Origin: Bifidobacterium breve
Lineage (GTDB): Bacteria; Actinomycetota; Actinomycetes; Nanopelagicales; Nanopelagicaceae
Reading direction: 5' to 3'
DNA: 64,000 nucleotides
Assembly: GCA_945883725.1 (NCBI GenBank)
Contig: CAMCXZ010000005.1
Span: forward strand, 1-64,000
The notes beneath the pieces were generated by a model. That model was not told the origin of the DNA and made no database searches. It saw only the letters and a list, made by a program, of their open reading frames with translations. The translations under genes and the position numbers were made by a program. Shown one piece after another: positions 34,971-44,258 of this stretch; position 1 is the first letter of the stretch, and every line of letters starts with the position of its first letter.

Positions 34971-35040
34971 AAAAGGGGGGATTAGGGAAATAAGTGGCGA
35001 AAGGTGGTTGTAAATGGAGGAAAAGGGAGTAAAGTGGGGA
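34971..35040. promoter_or_regulatory. MraZ operator: seven decamer-spaced GGG/TGG repeats
   Basis: TGG occurs at 34995, 35005, 35015 and 35035, and GGG at 34975, 34985 and 35025, all exactly ten bases apart, usually after two to four A or G residues. MraZ operators are direct TGGG-type repeats with a 10-bp period, normally three or four. The block ends about 36 bases before the mraZ ATG, as expected for autoregulation. Confidence 0.82.
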
Positions 35041-35075
35041 ACTAGAGCATTCAAACCTTGGGGAAGGGGGAGCTC

Positions 35076-35507
35076 ATGTTTCTCGGCACTCACGAGCCTC
35101 GCCTTGATGAAAAGGGCCGCTTAATCCTTCCTGCCAAGTTCCGTGAAGATCTTTCGGCCGGCCTAGTAATTACTAAAGGCCAAGAGCGTTGTCTTTATGT
35201 ATTTCCATCAGCTGAATTTGCAACTCTTACTGAACAACTTCGTCAAGCGCCAGTAACTGTTAAAGGTGCACGTGACTACATGCGTGTGATGTTTGCTGGC
35301 GCACACGATGAAATTCCTGATCGTCAAGGTCGCATAACTATTCCGCAAGCACTTCGTACATATGCCGGACTCGATCGCGATTGCGTTGTTATCGGTGCAA
35401 ATACTCGTGTCGAGATTTGGGATTCAACTTCTTGGAATCAATACCTAAGCGATCGCGAAAAGGGATTCGCTGAAGTTTCCGAGGAGGTGTTCCCAGGTCT
35501 CTTTTGA
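35076..35507 (+). CDS. mraZ: Transcriptional regulator MraZ
   Basis: MraZ binds the promoter of the division and cell wall cluster. The 143-residue protein begins [24 protein letters not shown] and has two SpoVT/AbrB-type repeats, the second around [19 protein letters not shown]. The ATG at 35076 follows a strong GGGGGAG ribosome site and fits the family; the ORF-track start six codons earlier is not needed. It begins the ~17 kb dcw cluster. Confidence 0.95.
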   Translation: MFLGTHEPRLDEKGRLILPAKFREDLSAGLVITKGQERCLYVFPSAEFATLTEQLRQAPVTVKGARDYMRVMFAGAHDEIPDRQGRITIPQALRTYAGLDRDCVVIGANTRVEIWDSTSWNQYLSDREKGFAEVSEEVFPGLF

Positions 35508-35515
35508 TCTAACCA

Positions 35516-35612
35516 CTATCTCTTTTGGCCACCGCCGACCCTACGAAAACGGCGCCCCTTCCCCGGTGCCGTTTATGAAACTCCGTCGGCCGGCGGTGAC
35601 CAGAAGAGATAG
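35516..35612 (+). ncRNA. Long hairpin before rsmH, candidate mraW-type leader RNA
   Basis: An outer stem pairs CTATCTCTT with AAGAGATAG and CACCGCCG with CGGCGGTG. Inside, AAACGGCGCC pairs with GGTGCCGTTT around a pyrimidine loop. The structure fills most of the 177-base mraZ-rsmH gap. A conserved mraW RNA motif is known before actinobacterial mraW genes; this element has the right place, but its match to that motif is not tested. Confidence 0.65.
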
Positions 35613-35684
35613 CGATAACGAAAAACAGAACATGGAGCACAAGCAGTAAAGAAGTAAAGCAGTAATCAACGAGAGGGGGAGAAG

Positions 35685-36629
35685 TTGCTAGAACACATTT
35701 CAGTAATGCGCGATACCTGCGTTGAACTTCTAACCCCCGCAATTAATAAATCAGAAACTCCAGTTGTTGTCGATGCAACTCTTGGTCTTGGCGGACATAG
35801 CGAAGCGCTACTTGAATCAAATCCAAATCTAGTTTTAATTGGAATCGATCGTGATCTCGATGCGATTGTTAAAGCAAAGAATCGTTTAGCAAAATTTGAA
35901 AACCGCGCAAAACTAAATCACGCAATCTTTGATGAAATTACCGAAGTAGTAAATAGCTTTGGTTATAGCAAGGTTGACGGAATTCTTTTTGATCTAGGTG
36001 TTTCATCAATGCAGCTTGATCAGAGAGATCGTGGATTTTCTTATTCCCAAGATGCCCCCCTTGATATGCGCATGGATCGATCAACGGGAATAACAGCTAG
36101 CGAAATCATTAACACGTACGCACCTGGTGAATTAGTACGAATTCTGCGCACCTACGGTGAGGAAAAATTCGCAACCCGGATAGTTGAAAACATTGTTAAA
36201 GAGCGAGCTAAAGCGCCACTTAATTCGACCGCCCAGCTTGCTACCTTGGTTAAAGAGAGCATTCCAGCGGCTACTCGTCGCACAGGCGGTAATCCAGCCA
36301 AGCGCACATTCCAAGCACTTCGCATTGAAACCAATGATGAACTGGGCGCAGTTAATCGCGCAATTCCACAAGCACTTGAATTGCTTAAAGTCGGTGGCCG
36401 TCTAGTGGTGATGTCATTCCAGTCACTGGAAGACCGCATCGTAAAAGAGATTTTTACTCAGGCCACAACTTCGGGCACACCACGTGACCTACCAATTGAT
36501 CTTCCTGAATTCGCTGCGAAATTTGCTCTGGTAGTTCGCGGATCGGTTCTACCAAGTGAAGCAGAGATTGCCGCGAACTCGCGTGCGCAATCTGTTCGTC
36601 TACGTGCAATAGAACGGTTGGCCGCATAA
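35685..36629 (+). CDS. rsmH: 16S rRNA m4C1402 methyltransferase RsmH
   Basis: The 314-residue SAM enzyme methylates 16S rRNA. It has HISVMRDTCVELL, VVVDATLGLGGHSEALL, IGIDRD, the DGILFDLGVSSMQLDQRDRGFSYSQDAPLDMRMD signature and RTFQALRIETNDELGA. The TTG start is favoured because GAGAGGGGGAG precedes it and HISV fits the family N-terminus. Its stop overlaps the next ATG by one base. Confidence 0.95.
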   Translation: MLEHISVMRDTCVELLTPAINKSETPVVVDATLGLGGHSEALLESNPNLVLIGIDRDLDAIVKAKNRLAKFENRAKLNHAIFDEITEVVNSFGYSKVDGILFDLGVSSMQLDQRDRGFSYSQDAPLDMRMDRSTGITASEIINTYAPGELVRILRTYGEEKFATRIVENIVKERAKAPLNSTAQLATLVKESIPAATRRTGGNPAKRTFQALRIETNDELGAVNRAIPQALELLKVGGRLVVMSFQSLEDRIVKEIFTQATTSGTPRDLPIDLPEFAAKFALVVRGSVLPSEAEIAANSRAQSVRLRAIERLAA

Positions 36630-37048
36630 TGGCAATTACAGCGCTAGCTCCAGCAATTAATCGATCAAAGAATAAAGTGATTGAGCGGTCTTCTGAAGTC
36701 GCTCTTCGACTGGTTCCTAAGATCGACATGGACAAGCGAGCCGACCAAAAAGTTTTTATTCTCTTTCTAACCGGCATTGGCGTACTTGGCTTAGTTTCAC
36801 TTCTCTTTATAAATACTTTGCTTGCTCAAGACGCGTTCAAGCTTTCAAAGCTACAGCTTGAGGCCCGGTTACTCACTGATCAGCGAGAAGCCTATATTCG
36901 TCAGTTAGATCGAATCTCATCACCGATGGCACTTGCTGCCGCAGCAACAGAAATGGGTATGAGGCCATCTGCAACTCCGACATTTTTAAATCTTGACGAA
37001 CTTCAAGTTCCTAAGGCTGAAGCAGTTGCTGGAGGATCAATTGGGTAA
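36629..37048 (+). CDS. ftsL: FtsL-like cell division membrane protein
   Basis: The 139-residue bitopic protein has a basic cytoplasmic part (about 1-50), one membrane helix (about 48-68, VFILFLTGIGVLGLVSLLFI) and an external coiled-coil region (LQLEARLLTDQREAYIRQLD), as FtsL does. Sequence similarity in this family is low; the call rests on topology and on its place between rsmH and ftsI. The stop overlaps the ftsI start. Confidence 0.8.
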   Translation: MAITALAPAINRSKNKVIERSSEVALRLVPKIDMDKRADQKVFILFLTGIGVLGLVSLLFINTLLAQDAFKLSKLQLEARLLTDQREAYIRQLDRISSPMALAAAATEMGMRPSATPTFLNLDELQVPKAEAVAGGSIG

Positions 37049-38867
37049 TTTTCTACTTGTTCGTAAGCGCATTCAAGTTTTAATTGCGCTTACTTTAATC
37101 TTTATGGCGATATTCGTCGCAAAGGTTATTTGGGTGCAGGTAATAACTGCTAACTCAATTAGAACTTGGGCGGTTAATGAAATGGAGAACGTGGCAACGC
37201 TACAAGCGCCTCGTGGCACTTTTACCGATGTAAATGGCGTTGCGTTGGCAAAGAGCGTAAATGCCATAAATATTGTGGTTGATCAGAGCGCGATTTCCAA
37301 CCCAGCTTTTACTGCCAAATTTACTTCTCCTATTTTGGGAATGCCGGTTTCCGAACTTCAAAAACTATATACCGGTGAATTAAAGTGGAAATTGATTTAT
37401 CGCAATGCCAAGCCAGCAGTCTGGAGTGCGTTAAAGAAAGCGATTGCTGAACATAACAGCGCGCTAGAACCGAAAGAATTTGATCAACGCATCACTGCTT
37501 TCTATCCAGAGCGTGCCTACATCCGAGAGTATCCATCTGGCTCTTTAGTAGCTTCACTTATCGGCTTTGTTAATCAAGAAGGTAAGGGCGCAACTGGTTT
37601 GGAATCGAGCATGAACTCGATTATCACCGGAACTAACGGCAAGTACTCATATGCCAATGGTTATGGCGCAGAAATTCCTGGGTCACAATCCGAGATCATC
37701 GCAGCTAAAGCTGGAACTTCGATTAGATTAACGATTGATCGCGATATTCAGTGGGTTGCCTCAAAAGCTATCGCCGAGGCAGTCAAGTCAGCAAATGCAA
37801 GTAGCGGAACTGTAATTGTGATGGATCCAAAGACCGGTGCAATTTTGGCTCATGCGACAGCGCCTACTTTTAATTTAAACAATCGCGACAGTGTTTCACT
37901 CGCTGCGATGCGAAACCCTTCAGTTCAAGATGTTTACGAGCCAGGATCAACCGGAAAAATCATGACTGTTGCCGCCGCTCTGGAAGAGAACAAAGTAACT
38001 CCAACAACAGTATTCACAGTTCCTGATTCTATTAATCGTGGTGGTTCCAAGTTCAGCGATCACAAAAATCATGCTGATTGGCGACTAACAACTTCAGGCA
38101 TTCTGGCAGTGTCTAGCAACACTGGCACCATTATGATCGGTGAGAAATTATCAAATAATCAATTACACGATTACTTGAGTAAATTTGGTATCGGAGAAAG
38201 TACAGGTTCTGGATTACCTGGTGAGTCAAGAGGAATTCTTCGTCCAGTTTCTGATTGGTCAGGAACTTCCGCGCCGACTATTGCTTTCGGCCAGGGGTAT
38301 TCGGTGACCGCGATGCAGGCAACTAGCGTATTTGCCACTATTGCAAATAATGGCGTTCGCGTTTCACCAACTGTGATTGCTGGAACAAATGAAGCAAATG
38401 GAAATTTCACACCTGCAAAACCCCGCACAACCGTGCGAGTAGTCAGCGCCGAAACTGCCACCAAAGTGCGCATCATGATGGAGAGCGTGGTTTCTGCAAA
38501 CGGAACAGCGCCATCTGCCGCTATTCCTGGGTATCGAGTCGCTGGCAAAACTGCAACCGCTAACCGTTATAACGATATTTGTGGCTGCTATAGCGGCTTC
38601 ACAGCTTCGTTCATTGGCTTTGCACCTTCTGATGCACCTAGATATGTAGTTTCAGTAACCATCCAAGATCCCAAAGGAATGCACTGGGGCGGATACCTAG
38701 GTGGGCCAGTATTTAAGAAAGTAATGTCATTTGTTCTTGAGTCAAAGCACATTGCGCCAACTGGAACGAAAATAGTGCCAGTAGCTCTTGATGAAAAACA
38801 ATTAAAGAAAGCAATAGCTAAGGCTAAAGCACAAGAAAAAATTAACTCGGCAAGCGGCGGACTCTAG
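37041..38867 (+). CDS. ftsI: Septal penicillin-binding protein (peptidoglycan transpeptidase)
   Basis: FtsI cross-links septal peptidoglycan. The TTG at 37041 is chosen because GGAGGA lies at 37031-37036, giving 608 residues; the ORF-track start 48 bases earlier lacks this site. There is one N-terminal helix, a PBP dimer region, and a transpeptidase domain with SxxK in EPGSTGKIMT and SxN in SSNTG. The third motif reads GKTATAN, whereas KTGT is usual, so Gly has become Ala. A CGCY insert typical of actinobacteria follows. Confidence 0.93.
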   Translation: MGNFLLVRKRIQVLIALTLIFMAIFVAKVIWVQVITANSIRTWAVNEMENVATLQAPRGTFTDVNGVALAKSVNAINIVVDQSAISNPAFTAKFTSPILGMPVSELQKLYTGELKWKLIYRNAKPAVWSALKKAIAEHNSALEPKEFDQRITAFYPERAYIREYPSGSLVASLIGFVNQEGKGATGLESSMNSIITGTNGKYSYANGYGAEIPGSQSEIIAAKAGTSIRLTIDRDIQWVASKAIAEAVKSANASSGTVIVMDPKTGAILAHATAPTFNLNNRDSVSLAAMRNPSVQDVYEPGSTGKIMTVAAALEENKVTPTTVFTVPDSINRGGSKFSDHKNHADWRLTTSGILAVSSNTGTIMIGEKLSNNQLHDYLSKFGIGESTGSGLPGESRGILRPVSDWSGTSAPTIAFGQGYSVTAMQATSVFATIANNGVRVSPTVIAGTNEANGNFTPAKPRTTVRVVSAETATKVRIMMESVVSANGTAPSAAIPGYRVAGKTATANRYNDICGCYSGFTASFIGFAPSDAPRYVVSVTIQDPKGMHWGGYLGGPVFKKVMSFVLESKHIAPTGTKIVPVALDEKQLKKAIAKAKAQEKINSASGGL

Positions 38868-38868
38868 A

Positions 38869-40362
38869 ATGTTGCGACCTCACGATCCCATTCCTGGACG
38901 AACTCTTCGTGCGGTTGCTGAACTTACTTCAGCTTTTTCAAAGAATCCAGATTTAGAAAGTATTTCGATTACTGGGATATCTATCGATTCACATCAAATT
39001 GAAGCCGGTGATTTATTTGTCGCAGTTGCTGGCACAAAAGTTCATGGGGCAACTTATGCTGGTAATGCAAAATTAAATGGTGCTGTTGCAGTTCTAACTG
39101 ATGAAGTTGGTGCTGGCATAATTAGCGATCTACCAGTTTTAGTAGTTACAAACCCTCGGGCAGCAGCAGGAGTGATTGCAGCCTGGCTACATAAAGAACC
39201 GATGCGCGACATGTTTAGCGTCGGAGTAACTGGCACGAATGGCAAAACCACTGTAACGACATTGATGTATCAGATAGCAATGGCCGCTAGCCGGCAGAGT
39301 GGATTAGTCGGAACTGTTGAAACCCGAATCGGTGATGAAGTCATTGAAGCGCTTCGCACCACTCCTGAAGCCCCTGAACTACAGTTTTTAGCTGCGGTAA
39401 TGCGTGAGCGGCACATGCGCAATCTATTTATGGAAGTTTCCAGCCACGCAATTTCGCTAAATCGAATTGGTGGCTCACATTTTGATATTGCGGCTTTTAC
39501 TAATCTGTCCCAAGATCACTTGGATTTCCATGCCGACATGGATTCCTACTTTGCCGCAAAAGCTGGGCTCTTTAGCCATAAATATGCCGATACTGCCTAT
39601 ATAAATATTGATTCCCCATGGGCAGCGAGACTTTTGGAAATTCAAGAATTGCCAGTAGTCCGAATTTCACGTCAGGAAAAGTCAGCAGATTGGTATTTTG
39701 ATCACATCGAAATTGGAGTTCGCAGCACCGCAATCGCAATTAGAGGTTCTGGTGGAATTTTGATTGAGACTTCTACTAAATTGGTAGGAGATTTCAATTT
39801 AGATAATCTACTAATGGCGATAGCAATTTGCGTTGCCAGCGGCATTGATCCAATCGACATCGCAGCTATTACGCCATCGTTAACTGGCGCTGAAGGCCGA
39901 CTTGAAAAAGTTGATCTAGGCCAGTCATTTAGCGCCCTAGTTGATTATGCACACTCACCAGATTCAGTTGCAAGTGTCTTGGAGACTTTAAGGAAAAGTA
40001 CCGTTGGGAAAGTTATCGCAGTTCTAGGTTGCGGTGGTGACCGAGACAAAAGTAAGCGACCACTAATGGGCGCTGCTCTATTAGCCGGATCTGACTTAGC
40101 GATTTTTACCAGTGATAATCCGCGAAGTGAAGATCCAGCTCAAATCATAAAAGAGATGGTTTCTGGTTTAACTCTGCCTGGTACTAGTGAAGTTGAACCT
40201 GATCGAAAACGAGCAATTGAAATTGCGGTGGCCGCAGCAAAACCTGGTGATGTAGTTGTGATTCTAGGAAAAGGACATGAATCAGGCCAAGAGATTGCCG
40301 GCGTCAAACATAACTTTGATGATCGTTTAGTTCTTGCCGCCGCGATAGAGGCGACCCCATGA
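38869..40362 (+). CDS. murE: UDP-MurNAc-L-Ala-D-Glu ligase (meso-DAP adding)
   Basis: MurE adds the third residue of the peptidoglycan stem peptide. The 497-residue ligase has the ATP loop GVTGTNGKTTVTTL, SSHAISLNRIGG, FTNLSQDHLDFH, and the C-terminal DNPRSEDP box. DNPR is the motif for meso-diaminopimelate, so cross-links of that type are expected. The ATG is one base after the ftsI stop. Confidence 0.95.
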   Translation: MLRPHDPIPGRTLRAVAELTSAFSKNPDLESISITGISIDSHQIEAGDLFVAVAGTKVHGATYAGNAKLNGAVAVLTDEVGAGIISDLPVLVVTNPRAAAGVIAAWLHKEPMRDMFSVGVTGTNGKTTVTTLMYQIAMAASRQSGLVGTVETRIGDEVIEALRTTPEAPELQFLAAVMRERHMRNLFMEVSSHAISLNRIGGSHFDIAAFTNLSQDHLDFHADMDSYFAAKAGLFSHKYADTAYINIDSPWAARLLEIQELPVVRISRQEKSADWYFDHIEIGVRSTAIAIRGSGGILIETSTKLVGDFNLDNLLMAIAICVASGIDPIDIAAITPSLTGAEGRLEKVDLGQSFSALVDYAHSPDSVASVLETLRKSTVGKVIAVLGCGGDRDKSKRPLMGAALLAGSDLAIFTSDNPRSEDPAQIIKEMVSGLTLPGTSEVEPDRKRAIEIAVAAAKPGDVVVILGKGHESGQEIAGVKHNFDDRLVLAAAIEATP

Positions 40363-41750
40363 TCAAATTATCAGCTCGTGAAATCTCACTCATTGTTAAT
40401 GGCTCACTTCATGGTGATGAAAACATTATGGTGACACAGACACCGGTATTTGATTCGCGCAAAGCTATAGCGGGCTCACTCTTTCTGGCTCTAATTGGTG
40501 AGAATACCGATGGCCATAGTTTCTGTTCTGATGCGTTCGCAAACGGTGCAGTATTGGCACTTACCACTCAGGTAGTTGATCAACCTTGTGTGGTCGTATC
40601 TGATGTCATGCAGGCAGTGGCTGACTTAGCCAAATTTGCTCGAGTGCAGTTAGAGAATTTAACGGTCATTGGAATCACTGGATCGCAGGGCAAAACCACC
40701 ACTAAAGATCTGCTCAACTACATACTTTCTTCAGTTGGTGAGACAGTTGCGCCGATTGGTTCATTTAATAATGAGTTAGGTGTTCCGCTTACGATATTAG
40801 AGTGCAATGAGCAAACTAAGTACTGCATCGTCGAAATGGGTGCTCGTCATATTGGTGATATTTCGGTACTTTGCGAAATTGCTAAACCTAAAATTGGCGC
40901 AGTTCTAAAAGTTGGCAATGCACACATTGGTGAATTTGGTTCTCGCGAAGCAATTGCGCACGCTAAATCAGAATTAATTTCTTCACTAGTTAGCGGTGGC
41001 ACAGCTGTTCTTGGAACTTACGATCAATTTACACCTGCCATGAAAGTTGGCGATGGGGTAGCAGTGCTTACTTTTGGCGAGCGAAGTGATTGCAGTGTGC
41101 GGGCTGCAGATGTTGAGATACGCGAAGGACGTCCGCACTTTGATTTAGTTACCAAATCTGGACGCGCAGCTGTTGGAATGCGACTAGTTGGACTACATCA
41201 AATTCCGAATGCTTTGGCTGCAGCAGCGATCTCAAGCGCGCTGGGATTATCGGTTGATCAAATAGCTGGAGCTCTATCAATGGCTGAACTGGCTAGCAAA
41301 TGGCGAATGGAAATTTTTGAATTAGATGGTCGATTGATGATTAATGATTCATATAACGCTAATCCTGAATCAATGGCAGCTGCGCTACGAACATTAGCTT
41401 TGTTTGCCCAAGAACGCGGCGGATCATCTTGGGCAGTGTTAGGAAAGATGCATGAACTAGGACCATCTGAAAACGATGACCATGCCGCTATTGGAAAATT
41501 GGTTAGCGATTTGGCAATCGATCATCTTCTTACAGTTTCCATGCCTGCCTATGGCGAGGGCGTTCCAAGTAATAGTGAGACTAAGGTGCACGCACAAAAT
41601 GATAAGAACTCAGTTGTCGAATTGTTAAATCAGATGCAATCCGGTGATGTGTTGCTGGTGAAAGCATCGCGAGCCGAACACTTCGAAGAAATAGCCCAAG
41701 AATTAGCAGCGAACTGGCAAACTGAGTCAGGAAAGAAGGATGACGAATAA
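40359..41750 (+). CDS. murF: UDP-MurNAc-tripeptide D-Ala-D-Ala ligase
   Basis: MurF attaches D-Ala-D-Ala to complete the pentapeptide. The 463-residue ligase has DSRKAIAGSLFLAL in domain 1, the ATP loop GITGSQGKTTTKDLL, VEMGARHIGDI, LIGNAHIGEFGS-type residues (VGNAHIGEFGS) and MINDSYNANPESM. It overlaps murE by four bases and abuts mraY. Confidence 0.95.
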   Translation: MIKLSAREISLIVNGSLHGDENIMVTQTPVFDSRKAIAGSLFLALIGENTDGHSFCSDAFANGAVLALTTQVVDQPCVVVSDVMQAVADLAKFARVQLENLTVIGITGSQGKTTTKDLLNYILSSVGETVAPIGSFNNELGVPLTILECNEQTKYCIVEMGARHIGDISVLCEIAKPKIGAVLKVGNAHIGEFGSREAIAHAKSELISSLVSGGTAVLGTYDQFTPAMKVGDGVAVLTFGERSDCSVRAADVEIREGRPHFDLVTKSGRAAVGMRLVGLHQIPNALAAAAISSALGLSVDQIAGALSMAELASKWRMEIFELDGRLMINDSYNANPESMAAALRTLALFAQERGGSSWAVLGKMHELGPSENDDHAAIGKLVSDLAIDHLLTVSMPAYGEGVPSNSETKVHAQNDKNSVVELLNQMQSGDVLLVKASRAEHFEEIAQELAANWQTESGKKDDE

Positions 41751-42821
41751 ATGAGACAGATACTTATCTCGGGTGCAGTTGCGCTCTTCTTCGCTTTATT
41801 CGGCACCCCGGCGTTAATTAGATTGTTAGCCAAGCGCGGATATGGTCAAATCATTCGAGATGACGGACCTAGCTCACACCACACTAAACGTGGCACTCCA
41901 ACTATGGGTGGCTTAATTATTATTTTCGCAGCGATTGCGGGATATTTGCTAAGTCATGGAATAACACAGACGGCTATGACGGCTTCGGCGCTCTTGGTAA
42001 TTGCCTTAGTAGTCGGACTTGGCTTTGTTGGATTCTTAGATGACTGGCTAAAAGTTTCTCGAGAAAAATCTTTGGGCCTTAAGGGCCGGTATAAAATTGT
42101 TGGGCAAGTATTAATTGCAGCGACCTTTGGATATTTCGGAATTCAATTTGCTGATAACGAAGGTCTAACGCCAATCTCATTGAATTTATCAGCGGTTCGT
42201 GACACCAGTATCGTGCTCGGTGGCGTGCTAGTTGTAATTTGGATTGCGTTAATGGTAACTGCCACTAGTAATGGCGTGAATTTAACTGATGGTCTTGATG
42301 GCTTAGCAACCGGTGCTTCGGTGATGACTTTCTTAGCTTTCATCTTGATCGGAATTTGGGAGTTTGGTCAAAGTTGTGAGATCGCTGCAGATGTTGCAAG
42401 CGGCTGCTATTCAGTTCGTGACCCACTGGACTTAGCGGTATTGGCAGCTGCTCTTGCTGGCGCATGCACCGGATTTCTTTGGTGGAATGCTTCGCCCGCA
42501 AAAATATTTATGGGAGATACCGGATCGTTGGCTCTCGGTGGCGCGCTAGCAGGCTTAGCCAGCACCTTAAGAGTTCAACTTCTATTGATACCGCTAGGTG
42601 GACTATTCGTAATCATTACGATGTCGGTAATTATTCAGACGTTGTATTTCAAAGCAACTGGTGGAAAAAGAATCTTTAGAATGGCGCCACTGCACCATCA
42701 CTTTGAATTAAAGGGCTGGGGCGAAGTAACTATTGTTTTGCGTTTCTGGATCATCGCAGGATTGTGCGTAGCCCTTGGTTTGGGCCTCTTCTACGCCCAA
42801 TGGTTAAGCCTCGAGAGCTAA
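41751..42821 (+). CDS. mraY: Phospho-N-acetylmuramoyl-pentapeptide transferase
   Basis: MraY makes lipid I from UDP-MurNAc-pentapeptide and undecaprenyl phosphate in the membrane. The 356-residue protein has about ten helices and all family boxes: [61 protein letters not shown] and [11 protein letters not shown]. The ATG directly follows the murF stop. Confidence 0.97.
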   Translation: MRQILISGAVALFFALFGTPALIRLLAKRGYGQIIRDDGPSSHHTKRGTPTMGGLIIIFAAIAGYLLSHGITQTAMTASALLVIALVVGLGFVGFLDDWLKVSREKSLGLKGRYKIVGQVLIAATFGYFGIQFADNEGLTPISLNLSAVRDTSIVLGGVLVVIWIALMVTATSNGVNLTDGLDGLATGASVMTFLAFILIGIWEFGQSCEIAADVASGCYSVRDPLDLAVLAAALAGACTGFLWWNASPAKIFMGDTGSLALGGALAGLASTLRVQLLLIPLGGLFVIITMSVIIQTLYFKATGGKRIFRMAPLHHHFELKGWGEVTIVLRFWIIAGLCVALGLGLFYAQWLSLES

Positions 42822-42824
42822 AAA

Positions 42825-44258
42825 ATGTCTATTACTCCAACATTGACAACACTGGGCGGCGTAACGCTCGCTCATGCAAGAGTGTTGGTACTTGGTGGCG
42901 GAGTTACTGGTCGATCTGTTGCTCAAGTTCTAAGCAACATGGGTGCTGAGATTTCTGTTTATGATGAAAGTCAGAGCAGTGAATTTGATTTTCATCGGGT
43001 AACACTTAACGAGGTGTCAAATATCAACTGGGCAGCTGCCGTTGTTTCACCAGGTTGGCGGCCTAGTCATCCAATTATTGCCGATCTTCGAAATCGCGAA
43101 ATTCAATTACTAAATGAAATTGATCTGGCTTGGGAAATTAAGCAACAGGTAGCACCGGGGCAGAAGTGGTTAGCAGTAACCGGTACTAACGGTAAAACTT
43201 CAACCGTAGAACTAACCGAAGCTATTCTTAAAGCTGCCGGTGTAAACGCTTTCGCTTGTGGCAATGTCGGAACTCCGGTAATTGATGCCGTCACCTCTGA
43301 TCAAAGATATGAGTATTTAATTCTAGAACTTTCCTCATTCCAGCTGCATTGGGCTGAATCAGCCGAATTTGTGGCCGGTTCAATCCTAAATATTGCACTA
43401 GATCATATTGATTGGCATGGCTCTTTGGCCGAGTACGCCAAAGCAAAATTAGATTTGTTGAGTCGCTCAGTAACTGTGATCCTAAATGGCGATGATGCAT
43501 TAGTTGTTGAAGGAAGTGCGCACTGGCAAGGACGAAAAGTTTTCTACACCCTGCAGACCCCTAAGCCAGGTGAGATCGGGTTAGTTGAAGATCTCTTGGT
43601 TGATCGAGCTTTTGTGGTAGATCCTATGGAAGCTGCCATGTTTTGCGAGTTGAGTGAAGTGCAACCAACTGCGCCACATTCAGTTGCAAATGCGTTAGCG
43701 GCTGCCGGATTAGCGCGAGCAATTGGAATCGACCATGAAGTAATTCGTGGGGCAATTAAGAAATTTAGACCAGGACGACATCGCATTGAATTAGTTTTAG
43801 AGCAGAACGGAGTTCGCTGGATTGATGATTCCAAAGCAACTAACCCACATGCGGCCCAGGCATCTCTAATGTCACAGCTCAGCGTGGTCTGGATTGCTGG
43901 GGGGCTGGCTAAAGGCGCCGAGATGGGTGACTTAATTGCGCAAGTGGGATCACGATTGCGCGGGGCTGTGTTGATAGGCACCGATCGAGAATTAATCGCC
44001 CATGAACTAGAGAACAAATATCCAAAGGTGGCTCTAGTTCGCGTAGATCCAAAACCTGGTCATGATCGAAGCAGTGCCGATAACGAATTTATGAATCAGA
44101 TAGTCACCGAGGCAAAACTTCTAGCTCAAAATGGGGACGCCGTACTACTAGCGCCAGCATGTGCGTCGATGGACCAATTCGTTTCATATGGCGATCGCGG
44201 CGATCGTTTTGCTAAATCAGTTCGAGAAATAGTGGGTAATAATGACAACGCAAGTTAA
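42825..44258 (+). CDS. murD: UDP-MurNAc-L-alanine D-glutamate ligase
   Basis: MurD adds D-Glu to UDP-MurNAc-L-Ala. The 477-residue ligase has VLGGGVTGRSVAQVL, SPGWRPSHP, the ATP loop AVTGTNGKTSTVEL, ELSSFQLHW, NIALDHIDWHG and WIDDSKATNPHAA, with LAPACASMDQFVSYGDRGD near the end. It starts three bases after mraY and overlaps ftsW by 17 bases. Confidence 0.95.
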   Translation: MSITPTLTTLGGVTLAHARVLVLGGGVTGRSVAQVLSNMGAEISVYDESQSSEFDFHRVTLNEVSNINWAAAVVSPGWRPSHPIIADLRNREIQLLNEIDLAWEIKQQVAPGQKWLAVTGTNGKTSTVELTEAILKAAGVNAFACGNVGTPVIDAVTSDQRYEYLILELSSFQLHWAESAEFVAGSILNIALDHIDWHGSLAEYAKAKLDLLSRSVTVILNGDDALVVEGSAHWQGRKVFYTLQTPKPGEIGLVEDLLVDRAFVVDPMEAAMFCELSEVQPTAPHSVANALAAAGLARAIGIDHEVIRGAIKKFRPGRHRIELVLEQNGVRWIDDSKATNPHAAQASLMSQLSVVWIAGGLAKGAEMGDLIAQVGSRLRGAVLIGTDRELIAHELENKYPKVALVRVDPKPGHDRSSADNEFMNQIVTEAKLLAQNGDAVLLAPACASMDQFVSYGDRGDRFAKSVREIVGNNDNAS

